A stretch of DNA of 64,000 bases from Pseudomonas chlororaphis (GCA_001023535.1 CP011020.1:2183734-2247733); one strand, 5' to 3'. Shown: positions 8,676 through 19,085, counted from the stretch's first letter. Made by a program: numbers and translations. The notes: generated by a model not told the origin, from the letters alone.

Positions 8676-9338
8676 TTAATGGGCCCGCCGGCTCAGCCAG
8701 GCGTGCAACTCAGGAAAATGATCAATGGCCAACCGTGGTTCGAATGCCCGCAGCGCCTCGATCGACTGGGCCCCGTAGCTGACCGCCACCGAACCCATGC
8801 CGGCATTGCGCGCCATTTGCAGGTCGAACGACGAGTCGCCCACCATCAGCGCTTGCTCCGGGCGCATATTGCAGTGCGCCAGGATCTGCTCAAGCATCAG
8901 AGGGTGCGGTTTGCTGGCAGTTTCATCGGCAGCGCGGGTGATATCGAAATAATCGTCCCAGCCATGGGACTTGAGCACCCGATCCAGCCCGCGACGGGCC
9001 TTGCCGGTCGCCACAGCCAGTCGATAGCCTTCGGCGCGCAAGGCATGCAGGGTATCCGCCACGCCATCGAACAACGGCGAAGGCTCGGTCTCCAGCGCTA
9101 TATAGTGGTCGGCATAGTGCTGACGAAAAACCGGCAACGCAGCGTCATCTATCTCCGGATAAAGGCTGCGGATGGCTTCCGGCAATCCCAGGCCGATGAT
9201 GCCCTTGACGGCACTGTCGTCGCACCGCACGAACCCCATGCGATCCGAGGCGGCATGCATCGCCTCCACGATCCGATCGATGGAGTTCGCCAGCGTGCCA
9301 TCCCAATCGAAGATCAGTAGCTTGTAATCAGGATGCAC
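8676..9338 (-). CDS. HAD-superfamily hydrolase, phosphoglycolate phosphatase-like
   Basis: 220-residue HAD phosphatase of subfamily IA. Motif I is [10 protein letters not shown] (residues 9-18), motif II is in [11 protein letters not shown], motif III is KPHPLML, and motif IV is [12 protein letters not shown]. It resembles Gph/YfbT-type phosphatases, but the substrate cannot be told from sequence. It overlaps the end of rluC by 11 bases and precedes sppA, an order kept in other Pseudomonas. Confidence 0.88.
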   Translation of the reverse strand: MHPDYKLLIFDWDGTLANSIDRIVEAMHAASDRMGFVRCDDSAVKGIIGLGLPEAIRSLYPEIDDAALPVFRQHYADHYIALETEPSPLFDGVADTLHALRAEGYRLAVATGKARRGLDRVLKSHGWDDYFDITRAADETASKPHPLMLEQILAHCNMRPEQALMVGDSSFDLQMARNAGMGSVAVSYGAQSIEALRAFEPRLAIDHFPELHAWLSRRAH

Positions 9339-10284
9339 TCAACCGCTCCACGGTCTTGGCCCACACCTCATCCACAGGGGCCTGCAATTTTAGCTCGCTG
9401 CCATCGGGCAACGGCACAGTGAGCATGTAGGCGTGAAGGAACAGGCGCTTGCCGCCCAGTTCGCGGATTTCCTTGGTGAAATCCTCATCTCCGTACTTGC
9501 TGTCACCGGCGATGCTATGCCCGGCGTGCAGGGTGTGGACACGAATCTGGTGGGTGCGACCGGTCACTGGCTTGGCCTCGACCATCGTGGCGAAGTCACC
9601 GAAGCGGCGCAGCACCTTGAACACGGTCAAGGCCTCCTTACCCTCTTCATTGACCTCGACCATGCGTTCGCCGGACCGCAGGTTGCTCTTGAGCAACGGT
9701 GCACGCACTTGCTTGACGGACGTCTCCCAACGCCCGCGCACCAGGGCCATGTAGCGCTTATCGACGCCATCGCCGCGCAGTTGCTCGTGCAAATGCCGCA
9801 ACATGCTGCGTTTCTTGGCGATCATCAGCAGACCGGAGGTGTCGCGGTCGAGGCGATGGACCAGCTCCAACTCCTTGGCATCCGGACGCAACTGACGAAA
9901 GGCTTCGATCACACCGAAGTTCAGCCCGCTGCCACCGTGAACCGCAATGCCTGCGGGCTTGTTGATCACGATCAGGGCTTTGTCTTCATGGACAATCGAG
10001 GCTTCGAGGCGCTGCAAGAGACCTTGGGCCAGGGGCACCGGCTCATCGCGCTCGGGCACCCGGACGGGCGGCACGCGCACGACATCACCGGCCTGGAGCT
10101 TGTATTCGGGCTTGATCCGTCCCTTGTTCACCCGCACTTCGCCTTTACGCAAAATGCGGTAGATCAAGGTCTTGGGCACGCCTTTGAGCCGGGCCAGCAG
10201 GAAATTATCGATTCGTTGGCCGGCATATTCCGGCGAGACCTCAAGCAGTTGAACGCCAGGGGTCGAGGGGGCAGTCGTTGTCAT
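9328..10284 (-). CDS. rluC: 23S rRNA pseudouridine synthase RluC
   Basis: Converts U955, U2504 and U2580 (E. coli numbering) of 23S rRNA to pseudouridine. 318 residues: an S4 RNA-binding domain (about 20-80, [17 protein letters not shown]) then the RluA-type catalytic domain with the Asp in [12 protein letters not shown]. RluD is the nearest alternative, but the divergent position to rne is the rluC position. Start at 10284 ([10 protein letters not shown]) is preferred over the ATG four codons upstream by similarity to what I recall of Pseudomonas homologues. Confidence 0.93.
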   Translation of the reverse strand: MTTTAPSTPGVQLLEVSPEYAGQRIDNFLLARLKGVPKTLIYRILRKGEVRVNKGRIKPEYKLQAGDVVRVPPVRVPERDEPVPLAQGLLQRLEASIVHEDKALIVINKPAGIAVHGGSGLNFGVIEAFRQLRPDAKELELVHRLDRDTSGLLMIAKKRSMLRHLHEQLRGDGVDKRYMALVRGRWETSVKQVRAPLLKSNLRSGERMVEVNEEGKEALTVFKVLRRFGDFATMVEAKPVTGRTHQIRVHTLHAGHSIAGDSKYGDEDFTKEIRELGGKRLFLHAYMLTVPLPDGSELKLQAPVDEVWAKTVERLSAS

Positions 10285-10313
10285 GGCGGCGATCATAACA
10301 ATTTTTTATGGAA

Positions 10314-10342
10314 TTGAAGCACTTAATCATTGCTGCTATAGT
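10314..10342 (+). promoter_or_regulatory. Probable sigma70 promoter of rne
   Basis: TTGAAG at 10314-10319, 17-bp spacer, TATAGT at 10337-10342, lying just upstream of the divergent rluC start. Transcription would begin near 10349. Confidence 0.65.
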
Positions 10343-10348
10343 CGCGAA

Positions 10349-10982
10349 CGCCGCCAAAAGTGGCTGGACAGCGGACTAACGGTCAAAAACCCGCCCTGAC
10401 CAACGCAATTCACGAGGACGAGAGGCCGTCCTACGGGGCTTTCGCTACGAACGGTAGAGTTTGCAGGTGTAACGAGCGCAGGTGACATGAGGCCTGAAAT
10501 ACGCCGCAAAGCAGAGTTCTGACTCGCCTTGCGCGCCACATTCACGGCCAGTTCACAAAGTGCAGTCAGCTACGAACGACCCCGAGCGAGAGCTTCGGAA
10601 ACAACGCCTAAATTAGCCATGATGCGTGACCTCCCCTTTCGGAGCTCACGGTAAATGCCAACCCGCTGCGGATTCTGCGCGCGGCAGCACCCGAATTATC
10701 AGGGATACGTGTAGGGTGGAGATGTACAACCGTCGGACTGTGTAGCACTAGGCTTATATTTAGACGCTTCATCTCGTCCACAGGCGTCGGTTGATTCCTC
10801 CTCCTGACTGAGTGCTTGAGTACCAGCAAGCAGGACGCGTCCGTCGCGACTTCGCCATCATTGGGTCGAACTCGCTGGACACTGGGGTGGCACTGCCATT
10901 TCCAGGACGCACCTGACACCGACCGTGAGAAGTCGTGTGTGCCGAACGCCGTTTCCGGCAGCCCGGAAACCGACGGTACTAC
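10349..10982 (+). promoter_or_regulatory. Long 5' leader of rne
   Basis: About 630 nt without a credible gene lie between the predicted promoter and the rne ATG. In E. coli the rne leader is some 360 nt and lets RNase E cut its own message to control its level; a long GC-rich leader here suggests the same kind of feedback. I see several short hairpins (for example around 10416-10436) but cannot fold the whole leader by eye. Open frames inside it are short and lack ribosome binding sites. Confidence 0.55.
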
Positions 10983-13900
10983 ATGAAAAGAATGCTGATT
11001 AACGCAACTCAACCCGAAGAGTTGCGTGTTGCACTGGTAGACGGCCAGCGCCTCTACGACCTGGATATCGAATCCGGTGCACGCGAGCAGAAGAAGGCCA
11101 ACATCTATAAAGGCCGGATCACTCGCATCGAACCAAGCCTTGAGGCTGCCTTTGTCGATTTCGGCTCCGAGCGCCACGGCTTCCTGCCCCTCAAAGAAAT
11201 CTCCCGCGAATACTTCAAGAAGGCCCCTGAAGGCCGCGTCAACATCAAGGACGTCCTGAGCGAAGGCCAGGAAGTCATCGTCCAGGTCGAGAAAGAAGAG
11301 CGTGGCAACAAGGGCGCCGCCCTGACCACCTTCATCAGCCTGGCCGGCCGTTACCTGGTCCTGATGCCGAACAACCCGCGCGCCGGCGGCATCTCGCGTC
11401 GCATCGAAGGCGAAGAGCGCAACGAACTGCGTGAAGCCCTCAACGGCCTGGTCGCCCCCGCCGACATGGGCCTGATCGTGCGCACTGCCGGCCTGGGCCG
11501 CAGCAGCGAAGAGATGCAGTGGGACCTCGACTACCTGCTGCAACTGTGGACCGCCATCAAAGAAGCCTCGCTGGATCGCTCCGCGCCGTTCCTGATCTAC
11601 CAGGAAAGCAACGTGATCATCCGTGCCATCCGCGATTACCTGCGCCAGGACATCGGCGAAGTGCTGATCGACAGCGTCGAAGCCCAGGACGAAGCCCTGA
11701 CCTTCATTCGCCAAGTGATGCCGCAGTACGCCAGCAAGATCAAGCTCTACGAAGACAGCGTACCGCTGTTCAACCGTTTCCAGATCGAAAGCCAGATCGA
11801 GACCGCCTTCCAGCGCGTCGTCGAACTGCCGTCCGGCGGCTCCATCGTCATCGACCCGACCGAAGCCCTGGTGTCCATCGACATCAACTCGGCCCGCGCC
11901 ACCAAAGGCAGCGACATCGAAGAAACCGCCCTGCAGACCAACCTTGAAGCCGCCGAGGAAATCGCCCGTCAGTTGCGCCTGCGCGACATCGGCGGCCTGA
12001 TCGTCATCGACTTCATCGACATGACCCCGGCCAAGAACCAACGCGCCGTGGAAGAAAAAGTCCGTGAGTGCCTGGAAGCCGACCGCGCCCGCGTCCAGGT
12101 CGGTCGCATCTCGCGCTTCGGCCTGCTGGAAATGTCTCGTCAGCGCCTGCGTCCATCCCTGGGCGAAAGCAGTGGCATCGTCTGCCCACGCTGCAACGGC
12201 ACCGGCATCATCCGTGACGTCGAGTCGCTGTCCCTGGCAATCCTGCGCCTGATCGAAGAAGAAGCCCTGAAGGACCGCACCGCCGAAGTGCGTGCCCAGG
12301 TGCCGATCCCGGTGGCCGCGTTCCTGCTCAACGAAAAACGCAACTCGATCACCAAGATCGAACTGCGCACCCGCGCCCGTATCGTCATCCTGCCGAACGA
12401 TCACCTCGAGACGCCGCACTTCGAAGTGCAACGCCTGCGCGATGACAGCCCGGAAGCCCACACCAACCAGTCCAGCTACGAAATCGCCGCTGCCGCTGCC
12501 GAAGTGGAAGACGTCCAACCGGCCGCCGCCACCCGCACCCTGGTTCGCCAGGAAGCCGCGGTCAAGACTGCACCGGCTCGCGCCAACGCTCCGGTGCCGA
12601 CCGAAGTGGTTGCCCCGGTTGCCGCACCGGCCGCCGCGCCGGAGCCAAGCCTGTTCAAAGGCCTGGTGAAGTCGCTGGTCAGCCTGTTCGCCACCAAGGA
12701 AGAGCCCGCCGCACCGGCCGTCGTTGCCAAGCCTGCCGCACCCGAGCGCCCTGCCCGCAACGAGGAACGCCGCAACGGTCGCCAGCAGACCCGCAACCGC
12801 AACGGTCGTCGCGACGAAGAGCGCAAGCCGCGTGAAGAACGTGCCCCTCGTGAGGAGCGCGCCCCACGCGAAGAGCGTGCACCGCGTGAAGAGCGCGCCC
12901 CACGTGAAGAGCGCCAGCCGCGCGAACTGCGTGAGGACGCACCCGCCGTAGCCCGCGAAGAACGCGCACCGCGTCCGCCGCGTGAAGAGCGCCAGCCGCG
13001 CGCACCTCGTGAAGACCGCAAGCCACGTGGCGAGCGTGAAGAACGCGTGCGCGAGCTGCGTGAGCCACTGGATGCCGCCCCGGCTGCCGCCGCCCCGACT
13101 GAAGAGCGTCCGGCCCGCCAGCCTCGTGAAGAGCGCGCACCGCGTCCTCCACGCGAAGAGCGTCAGCCACGTGCCGAGCAGGCCGCCGCCGCGGCCAGCG
13201 AAGAAGAAGTGCTGAACGCCGAAGAGCAACTGCAGGAAGATGGCCAGGACACCGCCGAAGGCGATCGTCCACGCCGCCGTTCCCGTGGCCAGCGTCGTCG
13301 CAGCAACCGTCGTGAGCGTCAGCGCGACGCCAACGGCAACGTGATCGAAGGTTCGGAAGAGTCCGAATCCACCGAGAACGCCCCGGCCCCAAGCGCTGCC
13401 GACCTGGCTGCCGGCCTGGCCGTGACCGCGGCCGTTGCCAGCAGCGCCATCAGTGCCAACGCCGAAGCCGAGGCTCACCAGCAGGCCGAACGCGCCACCG
13501 CTGCCGTGGAAAGCGCCTCGGTTGCTGAAGCGCCCGTGGTTGAAGCCACCACGCCGGTAGAAGCAGTCGCTGCACCGGAAGTGGAAGTCGCCCCGGCGGT
13601 TGAATCCCAACCAGAAACGCCAGTCGCCGCCGAGCCTGCACCGGTCGTCGAGCAGCCTGCGGTTGCCGCTGAACCGGTCGTTGAAGCCCCCGCTGTCGAA
13701 CAAGCAGCGGAGCCGGTGCGCGAAGAGCAAACCGCCTTCAACTGGAACGCCGAGCCAGCCGCACCGGCGCCGGTGGTCGAGCCAGAACCGACGCCAGAGC
13801 CAGTGAAGGCGATCGAGCCTGCCGTGGTCGAGGCAGCGCCAGTGGTCGAAGCACCCGTGGTCGCCCCGGCGCCCGCCCCCGTGCAAGAGCCGGCACCTGC

Positions 13901-14210
13901 CAGCGCCTTGACTGAAAACGGCCGTGCACCGAACGATCCACGTGAAGTGCGTCGCCGCAAGCGTGAAGCCGAGCGTCTGCAGAAGGAAGCCGAACAAGCT
14001 GCCGCTGCCGCTGCTCAAGCGCCTGCCGCCGAGCCTGCGCCGGTCGTGGAAGCCGTCGAGGCACCAGCCCCGGCCGCTGAAACCGTCGCTGAATCGGCCC
14101 CGGCTGAATCGACTCCAGTGATCGACGAAGCGCCTCACAGCGCTGAAGAAGTCGCCCCGCGTCACACTGAAGCCCTGGAAAAAGAGCACGAGCCTAAACC
14201 TCACGCTTGA
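10983..14210 (+). CDS. rne: Ribonuclease E
   Basis: Essential endoribonuclease that starts mRNA decay and processes tRNA and rRNA; scaffold of the degradosome at the inner membrane. 1075 residues from the ATG at 10983. The catalytic half has an S1 domain (about 36-120), the DNase I-like core with the metal-binding aspartates in [12 protein letters not shown] and IVIDFIDMT, and the zinc-link CPRCNGTG. From about residue 500 the tail is disordered: an arginine-rich block made of repeats of APREER (nt about 12830-12925) likely binds RNA, followed by long Ala/Pro/Val/Glu-rich stretches. An in-frame start 16 codons upstream lacks similarity to known N-termini, so [14 protein letters not shown] is taken as the start. 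Confidence 0.96.
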   Translation: MKRMLINATQPEELRVALVDGQRLYDLDIESGAREQKKANIYKGRITRIEPSLEAAFVDFGSERHGFLPLKEISREYFKKAPEGRVNIKDVLSEGQEVIVQVEKEERGNKGAALTTFISLAGRYLVLMPNNPRAGGISRRIEGEERNELREALNGLVAPADMGLIVRTAGLGRSSEEMQWDLDYLLQLWTAIKEASLDRSAPFLIYQESNVIIRAIRDYLRQDIGEVLIDSVEAQDEALTFIRQVMPQYASKIKLYEDSVPLFNRFQIESQIETAFQRVVELPSGGSIVIDPTEALVSIDINSARATKGSDIEETALQTNLEAAEEIARQLRLRDIGGLIVIDFIDMTPAKNQRAVEEKVRECLEADRARVQVGRISRFGLLEMSRQRLRPSLGESSGIVCPRCNGTGIIRDVESLSLAILRLIEEEALKDRTAEVRAQVPIPVAAFLLNEKRNSITKIELRTRARIVILPNDHLETPHFEVQRLRDDSPEAHTNQSSYEIAAAAAEVEDVQPAAATRTLVRQEAAVKTAPARANAPVPTEVVAPVAAPAAAPEPSLFKGLVKSLVSLFATKEEPAAPAVVAKPAAPERPARNEERRNGRQQTRNRNGRRDEERKPREERAPREERAPREERAPREERAPREERQPRELREDAPAVAREERAPRPPREERQPRAPREDRKPRGEREERVRELREPLDAAPAAAAPTEERPARQPREERAPRPPREERQPRAEQAAAAASEEEVLNAEEQLQEDGQDTAEGDRPRRRSRGQRRRSNRRERQRDANGNVIEGSEESESTENAPAPSAADLAAGLAVTAAVASSAISANAEAEAHQQAERATAAVESASVAEAPVVEATTPVEAVAAPEVEVAPAVESQPETPVAAEPAPVVEQPAVAAEPVVEAPAVEQAAEPVREEQTAFNWNAEPAAPAPVVEPEPTPEPVKAIEPAVVEAAPVVEAPVVAPAPAPVQEPAPASALTENGRAPNDPREVRRRKREAERLQKEAEQAAAAAAQAPAAEPAPVVEAVEAPAPAAETVAESAPAESTPVIDEAPHSAEEVAPRHTEALEKEHEPKPHA

Positions 14211-14224
14211 TTCCAGCGCCCAGT

Positions 14225-14262
14225 AAAAAGCCCCGCCCGGTCATGCCCGGCGGGGCTTTTTT
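14225..14262 (+). terminator. Rho-independent terminator of rne
   Basis: Strong stem with AAAAAGCCCCG on one arm and CGGGGCTTTTTT on the other, 15 bases after the rne stop. Confidence 0.9.
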
Positions 14263-14319
14263 ATGCCTTGTCGCGCCCCAATCAAACGCTACCGGATTTG
14301 AACAGCCGCCCCTTCAACC

Positions 14320-14407
14320 TGTGGGAGCGAGCTTGCTCGCGAAAGCGATGGGTCAGCGTGCAGGGTGGTTGGCTGTAACGCCGCCTTCGCGAGCAAGCTC
14401 GCTCCTA
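14320..14407. repeat. REPIN (two inverted REP sequences)
   Basis: TGTGGGAGCGAGCTTGCTCGCGAA at the left and TTCGCGAGCAAGCTCGCTCCTA at the right form inverted arms around a spacer of about 42 bases. This is the common GTGGGAGC-type REP doublet of fluorescent pseudomonads, placed between rne and the convergent mocA-like gene. Such elements are mobilised by a RAYT transposase encoded elsewhere; none is in this window. Confidence 0.85.
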
Positions 14408-14477
14408 CCTTGGATCTTAGGAAGCATAAAATCTGCGTTCGGCACAACGGTCCTTGTGGATTGATGTATGTCGACTG

Positions 14478-15068
14478 TTACTTGAAAACCAGCGCTTCGG
14501 GTACGTCGATATCCCAGGTCACGCCCGGATCATCCACCGGCACTTCAACCACTCGCGCCCCGGCAAACAAGGCCTTGGCGCCACGGTCTCCGGTCAATGC
14601 CATCAGCTTTGAAGCGAACGCCCGGCCGAACCCTACCGGGTGTCCATACTCTCCTGCAAAAACCGGCACGCTGATGCCATCCTCGCGGATCCCGGCCGCC
14701 ACCTGTTCGACACTCGCTGGCAGGATGAACGGCATGTCCCCCAGCACCATCAGCCACCCGCCAAGGTCCGGGCAGGCCTGGACACCGGCGGCAATGCTGT
14801 CACCGAGGCCGGGGGAATCCAGTTCCACGCAATCGCACCCGTAGGCCTGGGCCATGCGCACGGTCTGGTGACGGTCTTCGCGGGTCACCAGCACGCGCTT
14901 GTCCAGATGGGCCGGCAGATTCACCAGCACCTGCTCGATCACCGAGCGCACGCCGCCGTCCCGCCCTGTACAGTCAGCCAGCAGCTTGTCCTTATCCGGG
15001 CCCGCTGCCTGGCGGAACCGACTGCCCGCCCCGGCGGCGAGAATGATCACCCCAATGGAATCCTGCAT
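14478..15068 (-). CDS. Molybdenum cofactor cytidylyltransferase-like NTP transferase (MocA/MobA-like)
   Basis: 196-residue nucleotidyltransferase with the GT-A type N-terminus VIILAAGAGSRFRQ, a VLGDMPFI metal-binding motif and a VPVDDPGVTWDID C-terminus. In this family MocA adds CMP and MobA adds GMP to the molybdenum cofactor. The gene closes an operon with a xanthine-dehydrogenase-type enzyme and XdhC, enzymes that use the CMP form, so a MocA role is the better inference. Gap to xdhC is about 20 bases. Confidence 0.82.
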   Translation of the reverse strand: MQDSIGVIILAAGAGSRFRQAAGPDKDKLLADCTGRDGGVRSVIEQVLVNLPAHLDKRVLVTREDRHQTVRMAQAYGCDCVELDSPGLGDSIAAGVQACPDLGGWLMVLGDMPFILPASVEQVAAGIREDGISVPVFAGEYGHPVGFGRAFASKLMALTGDRGAKALFAGARVVEVPVDDPGVTWDIDVPEALVFK

Positions 15069-15088
15069 ACGCCCTCCTTGCCTGCGAC

Positions 15089-16060
15089 CTACAGCGGTTT
15101 TTTCTGACGCAGTTCGACGCCATTCTTGATCGCCACGATTTCAGCCAACAGCGACACGGCGATTTCCGCCGGGGTGTGGCTGCCGATGTGCAAGCCGATC
15201 GGCCCATGCAGTCGCTCGATGGCTTCCTCAGACAAGCCTAGCTGAGCCAGGTTATCCCGGCGCTTCTGACTGTTGACGCGCGACCCCAGGGCACCGACAT
15301 AAAACGCCCTGGAATCCAGTGCCGTGAGCAAAGCCATGTCGTCCAGGCGCGGGTCATGGGTCAGGGCGACAATGGCCGTGCGCTCGTCGGTCCGGATATT
15401 CAACACGGCTTCGTCGGGCATCCCCGGGACGAAGCGTCCATGCTGCTCTTCCCAACCGTAGACGAATTCCTTGCGCGGGTCGCAGATCAGCACTTCAAAA
15501 TCCAGCAAGCGGGCCATTTCCGCCACGTAGCGCGACAGTTGTCCGGCACCGATCAACAGCAGACGCCAGCGCGGACCATAAATGGCCCGCAGCACCTGGC
15601 CGTCGAAAACCAGCGCGTCAGTCTTATCGGCCGGCGTCAACGTCACCTGGCCGTCGGCGATATTCAACTGGCGGGCGACAATTTCGTGGGCATCGCAACG
15701 TCGCAGCAATTCGGCGACCCATTCAGGGTCGCCGACCCGTTCCTCGGTCAAGCGCAGGGTGCCTCCGCACGGCAGGCCAAAGCGCGCCGCTTCTTCACGC
15801 GTGACGCCATACGTGATCATTTGCACCGGCGGACCGTCCGCCGGTATGCGACCGTCGTGCAGCCGAGCGATCAAGTCATCTTCGACACAACCGCCCGACA
15901 CCGAGCCGATCACCACGCCATCTTCGCGCAGGGCCAGCATCGCCCCCGGCGGCCTCGGCGCGGTGCCCCAGGTCTGGACCACCGTGAACAACACCACTTG
16001 CTGCCCGGCGCGGCGCCATTGGAGCACGCTGCGCAGGACATTCAGATCAACGCTGTCCAT
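15089..16060 (-). CDS. xdhC: XdhC family molybdenum hydroxylase maturation factor
   Basis: XdhC/CoxI proteins bind the molybdenum cofactor, promote its sulfuration and load it into xanthine-dehydrogenase-type enzymes. 323 residues from the ATG at 16060, which overlaps the stop of the upstream Mo subunit (TGATG). The N-terminal XdhC/CoxI domain has GSVSGGCVEDDL and LPCGGTLRL, and the C-terminal Rossmann domain has LLLIGAGQLSRY and IGLHIGSHTPAEIAVSLLAEI. A frame extension 30 codons upstream lies inside the Mo subunit gene and is not needed. Confidence 0.9.
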   Translation of the reverse strand: MDSVDLNVLRSVLQWRRAGQQVVLFTVVQTWGTAPRPPGAMLALREDGVVIGSVSGGCVEDDLIARLHDGRIPADGPPVQMITYGVTREEAARFGLPCGGTLRLTEERVGDPEWVAELLRRCDAHEIVARQLNIADGQVTLTPADKTDALVFDGQVLRAIYGPRWRLLLIGAGQLSRYVAEMARLLDFEVLICDPRKEFVYGWEEQHGRFVPGMPDEAVLNIRTDERTAIVALTHDPRLDDMALLTALDSRAFYVGALGSRVNSQKRRDNLAQLGLSEEAIERLHGPIGLHIGSHTPAEIAVSLLAEIVAIKNGVELRQKKPL

Positions 16061-18375
16061 CAGGCACCGGCCTGCTGCCAACCCTGCAACTGATAACGCA
16101 CGGGCAAGCTGCGAATGCGCTTGCCGGTAGCAGCAAAGAGCGCATTGCACAGCGCCGGCGCAATCGGCGGCACACCCGGTTCACCGACGCCACCCAGCGG
16201 CACCTCGCCTGGCGGTGTCACCAGGTGCACGGCCACCTCCTTGGGCGCCAGGGACATGCGCGCCACCTCGTACATGTGGAAGTTGTCCTGCTGGACCTTG
16301 CCGTCCTTGAAGCTGATCTCCCCCACCATCGCGTTCCCCAGGCCCATGACGCAGGCACCTTCGAACTGCGAACGAATCCGCTCGGGGTTGATCTGCGGGC
16401 CGCAGTCCACCGCGATATCCGCCTTGTGCACGATCACCGTACCGTCGTCCTTGACCTCTACCTCGATCACCGCGGCGACATAGGTAACAAAGCTGTAGTG
16501 CACCGCCAGGCCAAGCCCCCGACCCTTGGGCAGTTTGCGGCCCCAACCGGCGGCCTTCGCCGCGGTTTCCAGCACGGTGCGGATCCGCGCCGTGTCGATG
16601 GGATAACGGTCGGGCGATTCGCCGTAGTTCCACTCATCATTCACGGTGCGCGGGTCGATCTTGCGGTCCGGGCCGAGCAGCTTGAGCTGGTACTTCAGCG
16701 GATCCTGGCCCGCCTTGTGGGCCAGCTCATCGATGAAACTCTGGATCGCGAACCCGTGGGGGATGTTCGACACCGAGCGGTACCAGCCCACCCGGGCGTA
16801 GGCCGTCGCCTCGGGATTTTCCATGCGCATGTTCGGCACGGCGTAGGCCATGTTGGTCACGCCCATGCCTATCTCGAACGGTGCTTCGTGGGTCATTCCC
16901 GGCGCGAACAACGCGGTGATGCTCGGCGCCACGGTGCGGTGCAGCCAGCCGGACGGCAGGCCGTCCTGGTTCAGGCCGGCCTTGAGGTACTCGGCCGATA
17001 CGGTGTGGAAATACGAATGATGGATGTCGTCCTCGCGGGTCCATTGCACCCGGATCGCCTGGCCGGGGAACTCCTTGGCCAGCACCGCGGCCTCAACGAC
17101 GAAATCCGGCTTGGACTTGCGGCCGAAACCGCCGCCCAGCAACGTGATGTTCACCGTGACCTTGTCGAACCCAATGCCCAGGCGCTCGGCAATGCGCTCG
17201 CGCGTCACCTGCGGGGCCTGGCTCGGCGCCCAGGCTTCGCACTGGCCGTCCTTGAAGCGAGCGACCGCGACCATCGGCTCCATCGGTGACTGGGACAGGT
17301 GCGGCAGGTAATACGCCGCTTCCAGGGTCGAATCGGCCTTGGCCAGCGCGTCGTCGAGGTTGCCGCTGCTGCGCACGACCTTGCCGGGCTTGAGCGCCGC
17401 CGCTTCCAGCTCCTTGCGATAGGCAATGGAGTCATAGCCGGCGTTCGGCCCATCGTCCCACTCGATTTTCAGCGCTTCACGGCCCTTGATCGCCGCCCAA
17501 GTGTTCTTCGCCACCACCGCCACGCCGCCCAGGGGCTGGAATTCCGAGGGCAACGGGCGCCCTTCGATGGCCACCACCTTGACCACGCCGGGTACTTTCA
17601 GCGCCGCGCTGCTGTCCACGGTCCTGACCTTGCCGCCATAGACCGGCGGACGGGCCACGACGGCGTAGAGCATGCCCTCAAAATGCACATCGGCACCGAA
17701 CACCGCGCGGCCATTGACGATGTCCGCACCATCGATGGCCCGGCTCGCTTGTTTGCCGATGTAGCGAAACTCCGACGCCTGCTTGAGGCGCAAGCTGTCC
17801 CGGGCCGGCACCGGCAAGGCGCTGGCGGCAGCCGCCAGCGCGCCATAACCCAACTCCCGACCGGACGGCTGGTGCAACACTTTATGCAGTTGCGCCCGGC
17901 ATTCAGTCACCGCAACGCCCCACTGCGCGGCAGCGGCCTGCTCCAGCATGGTTCGCGCGGCGGCTCCGCAGCGACGCATCGGCTCGTACCAATGCCGCAT
18001 GCTGCGCGAGCCATCGGTGTCCTGGTTGCCGAAACGCGCTTCATCGGCCGGCGCCTGTTGCACCTTCACCAAGGCCCAGTCGGCGTCCAGTTCATCGGCC
18101 ACCACCATGCTGAGGCTGGTGCGCACACCCTGGCCCATTTCCGAACGATTGCAGATCACCGTCACGCTGCCGTCGGCGGCAATGCTCACGTACACCTTCG
18201 GGTCGTCGATCACGCCATGGGGCATGCCTTCGGCACCGAACTTCTTGTCCTCGGCAAAGGCATCCGGCAAGCCCCAACTGGCGGCCAGCACAAGTACACC
18301 GGTGGCGCTCGCGCCCTTGAGGAAACCGCGACGGCTGAGGTTGCTCAGCACAAAATCCTTGGGCAAGCGGCTCAT
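16060..18375 (-). CDS. Tat-exported molybdopterin-binding subunit of an isoquinoline 1-oxidoreductase/aldehyde oxidase type enzyme
   Basis: Large catalytic subunit of a molybdenum hydroxylase that oxidises aldehydes or N-heterocycles. 771 residues from the ATG at 18375. The N-terminus carries a twin-arginine signal (LSRRGFLKGASATG at about 13-26), so the enzyme works in the periplasm. Mo-binding stretches include GGGFGRKSKPD and the C-terminal GGVGEPGVPPIAPAL with the catalytic Glu. The two-domain layout matches IorB/AorB-like proteins. Its start overlaps the stop of the 2Fe-2S subunit (ATGA). The natural substrate cannot be deduced; no cytochrome subunit is encoded next to it. Confidence 0.88.
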   Translation of the reverse strand: MSRLPKDFVLSNLSRRGFLKGASATGVLVLAASWGLPDAFAEDKKFGAEGMPHGVIDDPKVYVSIAADGSVTVICNRSEMGQGVRTSLSMVVADELDADWALVKVQQAPADEARFGNQDTDGSRSMRHWYEPMRRCGAAARTMLEQAAAAQWGVAVTECRAQLHKVLHQPSGRELGYGALAAAASALPVPARDSLRLKQASEFRYIGKQASRAIDGADIVNGRAVFGADVHFEGMLYAVVARPPVYGGKVRTVDSSAALKVPGVVKVVAIEGRPLPSEFQPLGGVAVVAKNTWAAIKGREALKIEWDDGPNAGYDSIAYRKELEAAALKPGKVVRSSGNLDDALAKADSTLEAAYYLPHLSQSPMEPMVAVARFKDGQCEAWAPSQAPQVTRERIAERLGIGFDKVTVNITLLGGGFGRKSKPDFVVEAAVLAKEFPGQAIRVQWTREDDIHHSYFHTVSAEYLKAGLNQDGLPSGWLHRTVAPSITALFAPGMTHEAPFEIGMGVTNMAYAVPNMRMENPEATAYARVGWYRSVSNIPHGFAIQSFIDELAHKAGQDPLKYQLKLLGPDRKIDPRTVNDEWNYGESPDRYPIDTARIRTVLETAAKAAGWGRKLPKGRGLGLAVHYSFVTYVAAVIEVEVKDDGTVIVHKADIAVDCGPQINPERIRSQFEGACVMGLGNAMVGEISFKDGKVQQDNFHMYEVARMSLAPKEVAVHLVTPPGEVPLGGVGEPGVPPIAPALCNALFAATGKRIRSLPVRYQLQGWQQAGA

Positions 18376-18842
18376 GCCTTGGCCTCCTTCAGGTGGGTGG
18401 AGGCTTGGCGGATGGCGGTCTTGATCCGGTTGTAGGTGCCGCACCGGCAGATGTTGCCGACCATGGCCTCCTCGATCTGCTCATCGCTGGGGTTGGGGTT
18501 GGTCTTGAGCAAGGCCGTCGCGGACATGATCTGCCCACCCTGGCAGTAACCACACTGGGCCACGGCGGTATCGAGCCAGGCCTGCTGGACGACCTGCCCG
18601 ACCGGGTCGGCGTGCAGCGCATCGATGGTGTTGATGGCCTGCCCCTGCACCGAGCCGATGGGGGTGATGCAACTGCGCGCCGGGGCGCCGTCGATGTGGA
18701 TGGTGCACGCGCCGCACAGGCCCATGCCGCAGCCGAACTTGGTGCCGTTGTAGCCAGCGACATCGCGGATCGCCCAGAGCAGCGGCATGTCCTCGGTCAC
18801 ATCCAGTTGATGGTCTTTTCCATTGAGTTTCAGGGTAATCAT
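18372..18842 (-). CDS. 2Fe-2S subunit of the molybdenum hydroxylase (IorA type)
   Basis: Small electron-transfer subunit with two 2Fe-2S clusters. 156 residues from MITLKLNG. The plant-type cluster uses Cys38, Cys43, Cys46 and Cys58 (FGCGMGLCGAC); the second uses Cys97, Cys100, Cys132 and Cys134 (QCGYCQGG and ICRCGTY). It has no export signal and is expected to travel folded with the Tat-tagged large subunit. A GTG two codons upstream (18848) is an alternative start. First gene of the operon; I see no clear promoter upstream. Confidence 0.9.
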   Translation of the reverse strand: MITLKLNGKDHQLDVTEDMPLLWAIRDVAGYNGTKFGCGMGLCGACTIHIDGAPARSCITPIGSVQGQAINTIDALHADPVGQVVQQAWLDTAVAQCGYCQGGQIMSATALLKTNPNPSDEQIEEAMVGNICRCGTYNRIKTAIRQASTHLKEAKA

Positions 18843-19026
18843 GGGCACGCCCGCATAGTGGTCGGGTTATGGGGTCGAGCAATCTGCCGCGTGGGGAACG
18901 GTTCGGGTACCGCAGACTGGCTCAGGCTATTGGGCTCTCTTATGCACACGCATACAGGCGTCTGCACGGGACCTTGCAGATGCAATGGTCGCATCGGTTG
19001 GAGGCTAAATTAACCCAGGATCACGC

Positions 19027-19085
19027 AAAACGCCCTGCACAATCCTGCACAAATGATCCATGTGCGCGAGGGGACAGGGCGTTTT
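19027..19085 (-). terminator. Possible terminator after murB
   Basis: Inverted 11-mers AAAACGCCCTG (19027-19037) and CAGGGCGTTTT (19075-19085) flank a loop of 37 bases that itself contains the direct repeat TGCACAA twice. The stem could end murB transcription on the minus strand. The rest of 18849-19026 shows no gene or convincing promoter. Confidence 0.5.

Noticed and set aside
10608..14204. Antisense open frame of 1198 codons across rne
   Set aside because: It is a composition shadow: the Ala/Arg/Glu-rich RNase E codons give a stop-poor reverse frame with low-complexity Gly/Phe/Asp-rich protein. rne is certain on the plus strand.
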